A stretch of 64,000 nt of DNA from Mycobacterium sp. (GCA_011620645.1 WOYS01000110.1:29774-93773), one strand, 5' to 3'. Shown: positions 25,300 through 34,140, counted from the first letter of the stretch. Numbers and translations: made by a program. Notes: generated by a model not told the origin, from the letters alone.

Positions 25300-26684
25300 T
25301 GCCGATCGTGCGGGTGGCCGTGCTGGCCGCCGGGGAGGGGCCCGCCGGTAGCGGCGGTGGACGGCTCACCGAGATGGCGCTGCCTGCCGAACTGCCGCTG
25401 CGCGAGATCATCCCGGCCGTACAGCGCACCGTGCTGCCCACCGGCGACACTCCCGCCCGGCTCAGCCTTGCGCCGATTGGCGGTGCGCCGTTCAGCCTGG
25501 ATGCAACCCTGGACACCGTCGGTGTCGTCGACGGTGACCTGCTTGCGCTGCAAGCGATCCCGACCGGCCCGTCCGCCCCGCGCATCATCGAGGACATCGC
25601 CGACGCCGCGGCCATCTTCTCCGCTGCCCGTGAGCGTCCCTGGGGGCCTGCGCAGATCCAGCGTGCCGCGGCCGCCGCCGTCATCGCGCTGATCCTGCTC
25701 GGCACCGCCCTCGCGACTGCCGTCCGGTTCGCCACAGGACATTCGGCGGCACTGTTCACCGTCGCCGGCATCGCCGCGGTCACCGTGGTTGCATCGTTCG
25801 CCACCCGGGCCCGTTTCCCGGGACTGGGCACCGCTCTGGCGGTCACCGCACTGGCCCCCGTCGCCGCGGCCTTCGCCGTCGCCGTACCCGGTGACTTCGG
25901 TGCCGCACAGGTACTACTGGCCGCAGCGGGTGTGGTGGCCTGGTCGGTGATCGGCATCGTCGTCTTCGAACGGGTCATCGCCACCTTCACGGCCGCGACT
26001 GTGCTCGGCCTCGGCGTGCTGCTGTCCGCCCTTCTCGCCACCATCTGGGACATGACCGATGTCCGCACCGGATCGGGTCTCATAGTGTTCGCACTGGTGG
26101 TGACCGTGCAGGCCGCCCGATTGTCCGCGCTGTGGGCACGACTGCCCGTCCCGACCATACCCGCTCCCGGTGACCCCACACCGTCGGCCCCGCCGCTGCG
26201 CGTGCTGGAGGATCTGCCGCGGCGGATCAGGGTCACCGATGCGCACCAGACCGGCTTCCTGGCCGCCGGTGTGCTGCTTTCGGTGACGGGTTCGCTGATC
26301 CTGGTCGGCTCGACCGGGACCTCGCCATGGACCTGGGTACTCGTGGTGGCCGCGGCGCTGGGTGCCACTCTGCGTGCGCGCGTGTGGGATTCGACCCCAT
26401 GCAAGGCATGGCTGCTGAGCCAGTCGTTCCTGCTGCCCGCCGCGCTGCTGGTTGTCTTCGCGCTCACCGACCGGTACGCAGCGGCCTGGTGGGCACTGGG
26501 CGCACTGGTGGCGGTCGTCGCCCTGTGGATCGTGGTCGCGCTCAGCCCGCGCATCGCATCGCCAGACACTTATTCGTTGCCCGCGCGTCGTCTGTTCGGA
26601 TTCGCGAGCTCCGCGGTCGACGCCTCGGTCATCCCGGCAGCCGCCTATCTGGTCGGCCTCTTCGAGTGGGTTCTCAACCGATGA
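25281..26684 (+). CDS. eccD3: ESX-3 membrane channel component EccD3
   Basis: The 467-residue protein has a ubiquitin-like N-terminal domain (about 1-95: VMPIVRVAVLAAGEG, LPAELPLREIIPAVQRT) and then eleven predicted transmembrane helices rich in Ala, Val and Leu. EccD subunits, two per protomer, line the type VII membrane pore. The ATG at 25281 (MPDNTVMPIV) has a GGAAG site before it and is chosen over an upstream frame start inside espG3. It overlaps mycP3 by ATGA. Confidence 0.93.
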   Translation: MPDNTVMPIVRVAVLAAGEGPAGSGGGRLTEMALPAELPLREIIPAVQRTVLPTGDTPARLSLAPIGGAPFSLDATLDTVGVVDGDLLALQAIPTGPSAPRIIEDIADAAAIFSAARERPWGPAQIQRAAAAAVIALILLGTALATAVRFATGHSAALFTVAGIAAVTVVASFATRARFPGLGTALAVTALAPVAAAFAVAVPGDFGAAQVLLAAAGVVAWSVIGIVVFERVIATFTAATVLGLGVLLSALLATIWDMTDVRTGSGLIVFALVVTVQAARLSALWARLPVPTIPAPGDPTPSAPPLRVLEDLPRRIRVTDAHQTGFLAAGVLLSVTGSLILVGSTGTSPWTWVLVVAAALGATLRARVWDSTPCKAWLLSQSFLLPAALLVVFALTDRYAAAWWALGALVAVVALWIVVALSPRIASPDTYSLPARRLFGFASSAVDASVIPAAAYLVGLFEWVLNR

Positions 26685-28066
26685 GACGCCGAAATCGCAG
26701 AAGCGCCGCCGCACTGGCGGCGGTTCTGGCGGTGGTAACCGTCGGCTGCCCGGCCGCCGGCGCGATCACCCCGCCCGAGGTGGACAGCGCCGCAACGCCC
26801 CCGCCGGGTACGGCGGGGGCGTTGCAGACTATGGCACAACGTGGGGCATGCACGGTGACCGGAGTGATTCCGGGTACCGATCCCGCTACGACCAGCCCGA
26901 ACCAGCAGGGGCTCGATCTGACCGAGGCCTGGCGCTACAGCCGCGGTGACGGACAGATCGTCGCGGTGATCGATACGGGCGTGCAACCGGGTCCGAGATT
27001 GCCCAACGTCGAAGCCGGCGGCGACTTCGTCGCCAGCACAGACGGCCTGACCGACTGCGACGGGCAGGGAACCATGGTGGCCGGACTCATCGCCGGTCAG
27101 CCTGGGGCGGAAGGCTTCTCCGGTGTCGCACCGGGAGCTCAGCTGTTGTCGATCCGGCAGACGTCGGCGAAGTTCTCGCCCAATCAGCCCGGTCAGGATC
27201 CGGTGATCGTGGAAGCCAACAATGATATCGCCACGCTGGCGCGCGCCGTGGTGCGCGCCGTCGACCTCGGCGCCACGATCATCAACATCTCGTCGGTGGC
27301 CTGCGTCCCGGCGAACACCGCGATCGACCAGTCCGCGCTCGGTGCGGCGTTGCGATACGCGGCGGTGGAGAACGACGTGGTGATCGTGGCCGCGGCAGGT
27401 AACACCGGCGGCGGCATCGCCGGCGGAACTGGTTGTGCGGCAAACCCGCTGACCGATCCGGCGCGGCCCGAGGACCCACGGAACTGGGCCGGCGTCACCT
27501 CGGTGTCGACACCATCCTGGTGGCAGCCCTACGTGCTGTCGGTCGGGGCGCTCAACCCGCTCGGACAGCCCGCGCCGTTCAGCATGTCCGGGCCCTGGCT
27601 CGGCCTGGCGGCACCCGGGGAAAACATCACCTCACTGAGCAACAGGCCCGACGGTGGACTGGCCAACGGACAACCCAACGACAAGGGCGAGTTGGCACCG
27701 GTCAGTGGCACCAGCTATGCGGCAGCGTATGTCTCCGGAGTTGCGGCGCTGGTACGCAGCCGCTTTCCGGAGCTGAGCGCGGAGCAGGTGGTGCGCAGGC
27801 TCACCATCACCGCACGCGGTGCGGATCGATCTCCGTCTTCACTGGTGGGCGCCGGAACCGTCGACCCAGTCGCCGCGCTGACCTGGGATGTGCCCGGTCC
27901 GGGCAGTCCCGCCGAGACCACCAAACCCGTTGCGGCTCCGCTGGAACCGGTGCAAGACGATCACACCGGGCGCAACGTCGCCTACATCGGTACCGGCGTG
28001 CTCGCATTGGCTGCCGCGTTGACCGCCGCGTTCGCCGCACACCGACGGAAGGACAAAGCCGCATGA
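26681..28066 (+). CDS. mycP3: Mycosin-3 (MycP3), subtilisin-like protease with catalytic His replaced by Gln
   Basis: The 461-residue protein has a signal peptide, a subtilisin-like domain and a C-terminal transmembrane helix (about 432-455). The catalytic Asp is at residue 98 (VIDTGVQPG), the oxyanion Asn at 241 (AAGNTGG) and the nucleophile at Ser345 (SGTSYAAAYVSGVAAL). The His box, which reads DCDGHGT in MycP3 homologues, reads DCDGQGTMVAGLIAGQ here: codon 129 is CAG, Gln. A subtilisin without the His should have little or no proteolytic activity. Mycosins also have a structural role as a cap of the type VII complex that does not need proteolysis, so the protein may still be useful. The rest of the gene is intact and in operon overlap with its neighbours. 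Confidence 0.93.
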   Translation: MRRRNRRSAAALAAVLAVVTVGCPAAGAITPPEVDSAATPPPGTAGALQTMAQRGACTVTGVIPGTDPATTSPNQQGLDLTEAWRYSRGDGQIVAVIDTGVQPGPRLPNVEAGGDFVASTDGLTDCDGQGTMVAGLIAGQPGAEGFSGVAPGAQLLSIRQTSAKFSPNQPGQDPVIVEANNDIATLARAVVRAVDLGATIINISSVACVPANTAIDQSALGAALRYAAVENDVVIVAAAGNTGGGIAGGTGCAANPLTDPARPEDPRNWAGVTSVSTPSWWQPYVLSVGALNPLGQPAPFSMSGPWLGLAAPGENITSLSNRPDGGLANGQPNDKGELAPVSGTSYAAAYVSGVAALVRSRFPELSAEQVVRRLTITARGADRSPSSLVGAGTVDPVAALTWDVPGPGSPAETTKPVAAPLEPVQDDHTGRNVAYIGTGVLALAAALTAAFAAHRRKDKAA

Positions 28067-28977
28067 CTGCCCGACTCGCCCTGGCCCTGCTGTTCATCGT
28101 GCCCGCGGCACTGGCATACCCGTACGAAACGCTGACCCAGCGCTGGGTTCTCGGCGTCGCGGTAGCCGTTGTGATCCTGCTATTCGCTTGGTGGCGTGGC
28201 GATTTCGCCACCACGAAGCTGGCTCGGCAATGGTCCATCTGGCGTGGCAATCACGCCACGGTAGGCTCCACCAAGGTGAGCTCCACCGAGGCAGGCGACA
28301 CCGCAACGGTGGTGTTGCGGCTCGACGACTCGGCATCCGTTGAGTTGCCGGTCGCCCTGATCGCAGGCTACGCGGACCGATACGGGCTGCGGTTGGATAA
28401 GGTGCGTATCACCAGTCGCGACCGGGCAGCGGAGCGTCGAAGCTGGATCACCCTGACCCTGGATGCAGCGCAGAATCTGCCCGCGCTGCAATCCCGTTCG
28501 GAGCGGATCCCGTTGCACGACACCGCCGATGTCACCGGCCGTCGGCTGGCCGACCACCTGCGCGAGAGCGGGTGGACGGTGTCGGTGCGCGAGGTTGTTC
28601 CGCGTCCGGTCTCGAGCGAGGCCAGGGAGACCTGGCGTGCGCTCACCGACGAGGCGGGATTCCTGACCGCATACCGCATTCCTGCCGCATCCCTGCCGTG
28701 GGTGCTGGACGCGTTGTGGTCGAACCCGACTGCCGAGCTTTGGACTGCGGTCGAATTCGGTCCCGATACGGTTACCGGGGCGGTCGCGGTGCGCTCGGCC
28801 GAGCTGCCCGCCGCCGACGCGCCCATTCCCGGGCTGGCCACGCTCGGTGGCCGTCAGCGCAGGGTGCTCGATGCACTGAATCCGGCATCTTCGCAACGTC
28901 TTCCAGGCCATCAGCCCGCCGACCCGGCGCTGGCCGGGAAGCTTCGCTGGCCGACAGGCACTGCCGTCAGAACATGA
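28063..28977 (+). CDS. eccE3: ESX-3 membrane component EccE3
   Basis: A 304-residue protein with two N-terminal transmembrane helices (LALALLFIVPAALAYPY and VLGVAVAVVILLFAWW) and a cytoplasmic domain. EccE sits at the periphery of the EccBCDE complex and stabilises it. The start ATG at 28063 overlaps the mycP3 stop (ATGA). It closes the ESX-3 operon; 110 bp separate it from the next gene, with no clear hairpin. Confidence 0.92.
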   Translation: MTARLALALLFIVPAALAYPYETLTQRWVLGVAVAVVILLFAWWRGDFATTKLARQWSIWRGNHATVGSTKVSSTEAGDTATVVLRLDDSASVELPVALIAGYADRYGLRLDKVRITSRDRAAERRSWITLTLDAAQNLPALQSRSERIPLHDTADVTGRRLADHLRESGWTVSVREVVPRPVSSEARETWRALTDEAGFLTAYRIPAASLPWVLDALWSNPTAELWTAVEFGPDTVTGAVAVRSAELPAADAPIPGLATLGGRQRRVLDALNPASSQRLPGHQPADPALAGKLRWPTGTAVRT

Positions 28978-29087
28978 ACGGCCGCAACTGATCGTGCAAT
29001 CACGTGGTCTCCAGCAGTGCGATGCGCCGTTCGCCTATGCTCGGCCGCAGTCAGTGCTCGAGAGGCTGACATGAGATCCGAACGGGA

Positions 29088-29789
29088 ATGGGAGAGCCCT
29101 TGCAGTACCAGATTTCCCCGCGTCACCCGGTCCTCGCGGCCGGTGCGGTATTGGCGGGCGTGGTGTTCCTGCTCGCGCTGGCCGGCGTGCTCGCGCGGTG
29201 GGAGTGGATGGAGAAGGCCGACTGGGCGGTACTGGATCCGCTGTACCGGTACGGCGTCGCGCATCCCGGCTGGGTGCACGGGTGGGATGTGCTGTGCACC
29301 GTCTTCCACCCTGTGACGTTCCGGCTGATCGCCTTGATCTGGATCGTGTACCTCCTGATGGGCCGCGCGGTGAACAGATACCGGGTGGCGCTGTTCCTGG
29401 CGCTGACTGTGGAGTTCTCCGCGCTGATCGTGGTGTTCACGAAAGCGGTTGTTGCACTCCCACGTCCGCCCACCGCGCTGGTCCCCGAGCTGTCTTCGTC
29501 GTTTCCGTCCGGGCATGCATTGGGGACAGCGGTGGCCGTGTTGGCGATGTTCTTCGCCTCATCACCGCAGCTGCGACAGCGGTGGCGTATTGCATGCGCC
29601 GTCATCGGCGTGCTGATCGTCGCCGCGGTCGGTATCGGGCGGGTGGTCCTTAACGTGCACTACCCCTCCGATGTGCTGGCCGGTTGGGCGCTCGGCTACC
29701 TGTGGGTGCTGGCGTGCCTGCCGGTGCTCACCGGCAGGCGGGTCAGGGCAGTGGACGAAACACCGGCAGCGACCGATACCGGTTCTTGA
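29088..29789 (+). CDS. PAP2-family membrane phosphatase
   Basis: A 233-residue integral membrane protein with about five to six helices and the three-part PAP2 phosphatase signature: KAVVALPRP (KxxxxxxRP), SSSFPSGHALGT (PSGH) and GIGRVVLNVHYPSDVLAG (SRxxxxxHxxxD). Such enzymes dephosphorylate lipid phosphates such as phosphatidic acid or undecaprenyl/decaprenyl pyrophosphate on the outer face of the membrane. It corresponds in position to Rv0308. Its last 47 bases overlap, tail to tail, a second PAP2-containing gene. Confidence 0.88.
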   Translation: MGEPLQYQISPRHPVLAAGAVLAGVVFLLALAGVLARWEWMEKADWAVLDPLYRYGVAHPGWVHGWDVLCTVFHPVTFRLIALIWIVYLLMGRAVNRYRVALFLALTVEFSALIVVFTKAVVALPRPPTALVPELSSSFPSGHALGTAVAVLAMFFASSPQLRQRWRIACAVIGVLIVAAVGIGRVVLNVHYPSDVLAGWALGYLWVLACLPVLTGRRVRAVDETPAATDTGS

Positions 29790-31185
29790 AAGTCGCTTCC
29801 TGGCAGACGATTTCCACCTCACCGTCGTGCGCGATCCGGGTGGGGCCGTCCAGCGCGGTGAAGCTGAACTCGGGCACCCGAAGCTCGTGATAGAGCGGGC
29901 TGTGCACCAGACGGCCCGCCGCCAGGGCGCCGAGGATCCGGATCGTGGCGAATTTGCGGCCTGTCTCCAGGATTCGTACGTCGATCAGTCCGTCATCCAT
30001 TCGGACCCGGCGTGACGGGGCGAAACCCGAGGGCGAGTACAGCGAGTTGCCGAGGAAGAACAGCGATGTCTGCACCGTCCTGTTGTCGTATTCGATGCGC
30101 ACGGCAGCGTCGCTGCGCAGGGTGCGGTGCAACGCGTACGCGCCGGCCAGTGGCTTGCCCATCCGGTGCTCGAGTTTCTCCCGGATCCGCACGAACCTCG
30201 GGTAGGCGCCGATGCTGGCGGTGTTGACGACGGTGTCGGTGTCGTTGAACCCGATGGTGTCGACGTAGGCGGCCGATCCGCTGCGCAGCGCCCCGACCGT
30301 GGCGGCGACGGTGTCGCAGCCGATGTCCTTGGCGAAGTGGTTGAAGGTCCCGCCGGGGAACACCGCGAGTGGAACATCGGCCTCCAGTGCGATTCCGCCC
30401 GCGCACGACACGGTGCCGTCACCGCCCCCGACGGCCAGCACCTCGGCCCGACCGGCCGCCGCACGCAACTGCTCCTCGATGTCCTCGTCATCGCCGACCT
30501 CGACGATCTCGGCTTTGGGCAGTGCCTTGCGGACCTCGTCGAGGATGCGTGCCCCGGTGCCGCTGCCCGAATTCGGGTTGACGACGAGGATCACGCCTTC
30601 GCCCTCGGGCCGGGGTGAGGTCTCGTATCTGCGGGGTTCACCGGCGGTGACCAGGGGCTCGGGGATCGGCTTGACGATGGTCGCGCCGGCCAGGGCAATC
30701 GCGGTGCCGATTCCGAAGCCGGCCAGCACATCCCCGGGGTAGTGCGCCCCGGTGGCGACCCGGGACAGTCCCACCAGGCCGGCGAGCACCCCGAGGCCGA
30801 TGCCCAGCGAGCGGTTCTCCAGGCCGACACCGACGGCGAACGCGGCCGCGCTCGCGGAGTGCCCGGACGGCAGCGAGTTCGACGTCGGCATCCGCCGCGA
30901 CCGGCGCACGAACGGCACCGGTGTCGAGTCGGGCCTGGGCCGTTTCCAGATGCGCTTTGCCCCCTGGTCGGTGACCAGGCTGGTCACGGCCAGTGTCAGG
31001 AGGCCTCTGGCTGCGCCACGGCGCATGGCCGGAGTGCCGACACCGGCGAGCCCGGCCGCGATCGCCATCCACAATTTCGAATGGTCGGCCGCCGAGGTGA
31101 GCCGGGGCATCACGGTGTCGAGCACCTTGCTCTCGGATTCTGCAACGGCTACGAAGATGCGGCGGTCAACCGTTCCGAGTCCCAT
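29743..31185 (-). CDS. PAP2 phosphatase fused to a diacylglycerol kinase-like lipid kinase
   Basis: The 480-residue fusion begins MGLGTVDRRIFVAVAESESK. Residues about 1-180 form a PAP2 domain (KRIWKRPRP, NSLPSGHSASAAAFA, SRVATGAHYPGDVLAG); about 190-480 form a diacylglycerol/sphingosine kinase-like domain with VILVVNPNSGSGTG (nucleotide entry), VLAVGGGDGTVSCAG (the GGDGT catalytic loop) and FPGGTFNHFAKDIG. The two reactions would be dephosphorylation and ATP-dependent phosphorylation of lipid substrates, perhaps recycling between lipid alcohol and lipid phosphate. The C-terminal kinase must be cytoplasmic. It overlaps the neighbouring PAP2 gene by 47 bases tail to tail. Confidence 0.88.
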   Translation of the reverse strand: MGLGTVDRRIFVAVAESESKVLDTVMPRLTSAADHSKLWMAIAAGLAGVGTPAMRRGAARGLLTLAVTSLVTDQGAKRIWKRPRPDSTPVPFVRRSRRMPTSNSLPSGHSASAAAFAVGVGLENRSLGIGLGVLAGLVGLSRVATGAHYPGDVLAGFGIGTAIALAGATIVKPIPEPLVTAGEPRRYETSPRPEGEGVILVVNPNSGSGTGARILDEVRKALPKAEIVEVGDDEDIEEQLRAAAGRAEVLAVGGGDGTVSCAGGIALEADVPLAVFPGGTFNHFAKDIGCDTVAATVGALRSGSAAYVDTIGFNDTDTVVNTASIGAYPRFVRIREKLEHRMGKPLAGAYALHRTLRSDAAVRIEYDNRTVQTSLFFLGNSLYSPSGFAPSRRVRMDDGLIDVRILETGRKFATIRILGALAAGRLVHSPLYHELRVPEFSFTALDGPTRIAHDGEVEIVCQEATFKNRYRSLPVFRPLP

Positions 31186-31263
31186 GGATTCCAAAGTAGG
31201 CAGAAAGCACCGTGTCCAAACCTTGACTTGACCTGGGTCACTTCCGGTGCGAACGATGGGGGG

Positions 31264-31917
31264 ATGCGCCGACTGCTCATGGTATTGAGCGTGCTCTGGC
31301 TGACTCTCGCGTTGGCACCTGGCGCCGACGCCGCCGAGACACCGTGGTTCGTGAACTCCGTCGGCAACGCCACGCAGGTGATTTCCGTTGTCGGCGTGGG
31401 GCCTTCGACAGCTAAAATCGACGTCTGGGAGCGCACCGCGGCAGGCTGGAATCCGATCGAGGTGGGCATACCAGCACATATCGGCGCCAACGGCATGGCC
31501 CCGGAGACTCATGACGGTGAGATGAAAACCCCGATGGGCGTTTTCACGCTGGACTTCGGGTTCGGCACCGAGCCCAACCCTGGCGGTGGGTTGCCCTATG
31601 TCGAGGTCGGCCCGGACCACTGGTGGGACGGCGATATGCAGAGCCCCACCTACAACACCATGCAGGTGTGCAAGAAGGCGCAGTGCCCGTTCGACACCGA
31701 TCCGAGCAGCGGCACCGAGAATCTGCAGATACCGCAGTACGCGCACGCCGTGGTGATGGGGGTCAACAAGGCGCGCATCCCCGGCAACGGTGGAGCCTTC
31801 TTCCTGCACACCACCGATGGCGGCTCGACCGCCGGATGCGTCGCCATCGACGACGCAACCCTGGTGAAGATCATGCGGTGGCTGCGCCCCGGCGCCCTGA
31901 TCGCGGTCTCGAAGTAG
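31264..31917 (+). CDS. Exported L,D-transpeptidase-like (YkuD/ErfK) protein, Rv0309-like
   Basis: The 217-residue protein has a clear signal peptide (MRRLLMVLSVLWLTLALAPG ADA). The C-terminal catalytic-type block is HAVVMGVNKARIPGNGGAF followed by FLHTTDGGSTAGCVAIDDAT, which matches the HxxxxxxSxGC pattern of the YkuD/L,D-transpeptidase fold with Cys at about residue 195. Such enzymes make 3-3 peptidoglycan cross-links or attach proteins, but this Rv0309-type branch is not proven to do so. It stands alone, divergent from the PAP2/kinase gene. The 210-bp gap before the next gene has no recognised element. Confidence 0.82.
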   Translation: MRRLLMVLSVLWLTLALAPGADAAETPWFVNSVGNATQVISVVGVGPSTAKIDVWERTAAGWNPIEVGIPAHIGANGMAPETHDGEMKTPMGVFTLDFGFGTEPNPGGGLPYVEVGPDHWWDGDMQSPTYNTMQVCKKAQCPFDTDPSSGTENLQIPQYAHAVVMGVNKARIPGNGGAFFLHTTDGGSTAGCVAIDDATLVKIMRWLRPGALIAVSK

Positions 31918-32127
31918 CTCAGATATTAACTGCCCGACGAGCTTCACCTTGAACCCGGGATTCTCGGTGGACAGCGAGGCATCGCGGCGCGCATGAGCTC
32001 TACTTGACCTGCTTGATTTCGGCGATCCCACCGAGGTTGTCAGCCATGCCCGACATCACAGCACAGCGTGTCGCCACGTTGCGTTCGTTCGCCCGATCCG
32101 AGGCGTGGCGGTTAAGGTGGGCTCAAT

Positions 32128-34035
32128 ATGACCGACCCGTTGGGGTTGTCCATCGGGACGACCAACCTGGTCGCGGCACGTGTCGGCGACCGTCCTGTAA
32201 CCCGGCGCGCTGTCCTGACACTTCCTGTCCAGGGTGCGCCGGAAGTCGGCGTGCCATCTGGGCGGCCGGGCAAGGTGTTGTCCGGATTCGTTGACCGCGT
32301 GGGTGATCCGGTGCCCCTGGTGGCCTCCGACGGGTCCTCCTATCTTGCCGATGACCTGTTGGTCGAGGCGCTGGAAGCGATGATCGTAGTCGCGGGCGGC
32401 ACCCCGACTACGCAGACGGCAGTCGCGGTTCCCGCGCACTGGAACGCGGCGACGCTGCGGGCGTTGCGGGCGACCATGCGATCGAATCCGGTGCTGTCTC
32501 CGAATGGGACGCCGCCGCGGCTGGTTTCCGATGCCGTTGCCGCGTTGACCTCCCTGCGCGCCAATCCGGGCCTGAGTCCAGGTGGGCCGCTGGTACTCGT
32601 GGATCTCGGTGGCGGCGGCACGAGCATCACGCTCGCCGATTCCGGAGCGGCCATCGAACCTCTCGACGAAACCACCCGGGTGGCCGAATTCTCCGGTGAC
32701 CTGATCGATCACGCGCTGCTCACCCATGTGCTGGCAGGTATAGAGGATACCGACCCCGGCGCCACCGCCGCGGTCGGAGTGCTCGGCAACCTGCGTGAGG
32801 AATGCCGCCAGGCCAAGGAACGACTGTCCGCGGCGACCGCCACCGAGATCCCGGTTGAGCTCCCCGGATACAGGTCGGTGGTGCGGGTCACCCGGGCCGA
32901 GTTGGACGCGTTGCTGGCCGAGCCGCTGCAGCAGGTGCTGACCGAACTGGACAACCTGTTGCAGCGCAACAGGATCAATTGGGCCGACGTATCCGTCATC
33001 GCCGCCGCGGGTGGCGGAGCCAGCATTCCGCTGGTCACCCAGCAGCTCTCCGCGCACACCCAGATCCCGGTGGTGAGCACCCCGCAGCCCGCACTGGACG
33101 CCGCCGTCGGCGCCGCAGTGTTCGCGGCCTATGCGGCCCAGGCCGGGGCCCAGACCGGGATGGCGCCGGCCATCGGTGCGGACGCCCCGACCAGCATGGC
33201 GCCGGCTCCCAAGGTGATCCCGGATCCATCCGGTTCCTCGACGTTCCGGGCACTGGCGTGGTCGCAGGACGACGCGGGCGCCGAACCGGTGCCCTATACG
33301 GGCCCGAACGACTATGTCAGCCCGACTCAGTACGAATCCAATCCCTACACCGGGGCCAACCCGTATATCGGCGACGAGTCCACCCGGATTGTCTCCCAAC
33401 ATGTTCCGGACCGGTACGACGAGCCTCGCGGCATGCCGCGACTGCCGATGGCGGTGTTCGCCGCGGCGGGGGTTCTGGCTGTCGTGGCTCTCGGCGGGGT
33501 GGCGATCGCGCTGACAAGCGTCTCGGAGACCGAAGCCCCGACGCCGTCGACCGCGCCGGTCTCCAGGGTGTACGCCCCGCCGCCCGCGCCGGCCCCGCCG
33601 ACCGAACCGCCGTCCGGCATCCTCACCGTGACGGAGGCGCCGCCCGCGCCGCCTCCGCCGCCGGAACCCGTCGCACCGCAGCCGGTGGTGCCGACGTACA
33701 CGACCACCACTACGCAGCCCACCACTACGCAGCCCACCACGACGACGCCGTCCACGACCACCACGACGACGATGACCACCACCACCACGACGACCACCAC
33801 CACGACGCCGTCCACCACCACCACCACGGCGCCGTCCACCACCACGACCACGACGGCGCCGAGCACAGTGACCACGAAGCCTGAGACCTCGGTCACCAAG
33901 CCGAGCACAGTGACCACGAAGCCTGAGACCTCGGTCACCAAACAGCCGGCCATGACGACGACGCACATCAACGTGCCTTTGCTGCCGCCGATACCGATTC
34001 TTGTGCCCAATCGGGGTGCTCCGGCCGCTCCGTAG
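32128..34035 (+). CDS. Hsp70-like membrane protein with Pro/Thr-rich tail (Rv0312-like)
   Basis: The 635-residue protein has three parts. Residues about 1-340 carry an Hsp70/actin-type nucleotide fold: phosphate-1 loop GLSIGTTNLVAARVG, phosphate-2 loop VLVDLGGGGTSITLADSG and adenosine loop AAAGGGASIPLVTQQL. A linker of about 100 residues follows, then one transmembrane helix (about 438-461, FAAAGVLAVVALGGVAIAL) and a tail of about 170 residues rich in Pro, then Thr, which includes a 42-bp tandem duplication. The ATPase half should be cytoplasmic and the tail outside. It resembles Rv0312. It has no Hsp70 substrate-binding domain. A close paralogue lies at 62155-63957. Function unknown. Confidence 0.85.
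   Translation: MTDPLGLSIGTTNLVAARVGDRPVTRRAVLTLPVQGAPEVGVPSGRPGKVLSGFVDRVGDPVPLVASDGSSYLADDLLVEALEAMIVVAGGTPTTQTAVAVPAHWNAATLRALRATMRSNPVLSPNGTPPRLVSDAVAALTSLRANPGLSPGGPLVLVDLGGGGTSITLADSGAAIEPLDETTRVAEFSGDLIDHALLTHVLAGIEDTDPGATAAVGVLGNLREECRQAKERLSAATATEIPVELPGYRSVVRVTRAELDALLAEPLQQVLTELDNLLQRNRINWADVSVIAAAGGGASIPLVTQQLSAHTQIPVVSTPQPALDAAVGAAVFAAYAAQAGAQTGMAPAIGADAPTSMAPAPKVIPDPSGSSTFRALAWSQDDAGAEPVPYTGPNDYVSPTQYESNPYTGANPYIGDESTRIVSQHVPDRYDEPRGMPRLPMAVFAAAGVLAVVALGGVAIALTSVSETEAPTPSTAPVSRVYAPPPAPAPPTEPPSGILTVTEAPPAPPPPPEPVAPQPVVPTYTTTTTQPTTTQPTTTTPSTTTTTTMTTTTTTTTTTTPSTTTTTAPSTTTTTTAPSTVTTKPETSVTKPSTVTTKPETSVTKQPAMTTTHINVPLLPPIPILVPNRGAPAAP
33700..33858 (+). repeat. Thr-codon (ACC/ACG) low-complexity tract encoding the tail of the Hsp70-like protein
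   Basis: Runs of ACC and ACG codons interrupted by CCG-TCC (Pro-Ser) encode a poly-Thr tail. The period is three bases with no strict longer unit. Such tracts are prone to length change between strains and could carry O-mannosylation on the extracytoplasmic side. Confidence 0.85.
33859..33942 (+). repeat. Tandem duplication, 42 bp x 2, inside the tail of the Hsp70-like protein
   Basis: Two head-to-tail 42-base units (33859-33900 and 33901-33942) differ by one base at the end. Each encodes PSTVTTKPETSVTK, so the reading frame is kept. It extends the Pro/Thr-rich tail by 14 residues. Confidence 0.9.
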
Positions 34036-34107
34036 CCACCGCATCGCGCCGTCACCTGCGCATACCAATCTCGCAAAGAGTTGAGCCGCCGCGACACGCC
34101 GGGTTAT

Positions 34108-34140
34108 AGTCACCCGGGTTTGAGTCACGGATATGTAACG
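34108..34140 (+). promoter_or_regulatory. Direct repeats resembling an MtrA-type site
   Basis: AGTCAC occurs at 34108-34113 and 34123-34128, followed by TGTAACG at 34134-34140, about 70-100 bases upstream of the secreted M15-like protein gene. MtrA, the mycobacterial cell-wall/division regulator, binds loose direct repeats of GTCAC/GTAAC upstream of secreted hydrolase genes. This is a weak, motif-only call. Confidence 0.25.

Noticed and set aside
33700-33942. Repetitive tract considered as a CRISPR or satellite array
   Set aside because: The repeats are in-frame Thr/Pro codons inside a coding sequence, with no spacer-like unique segments.
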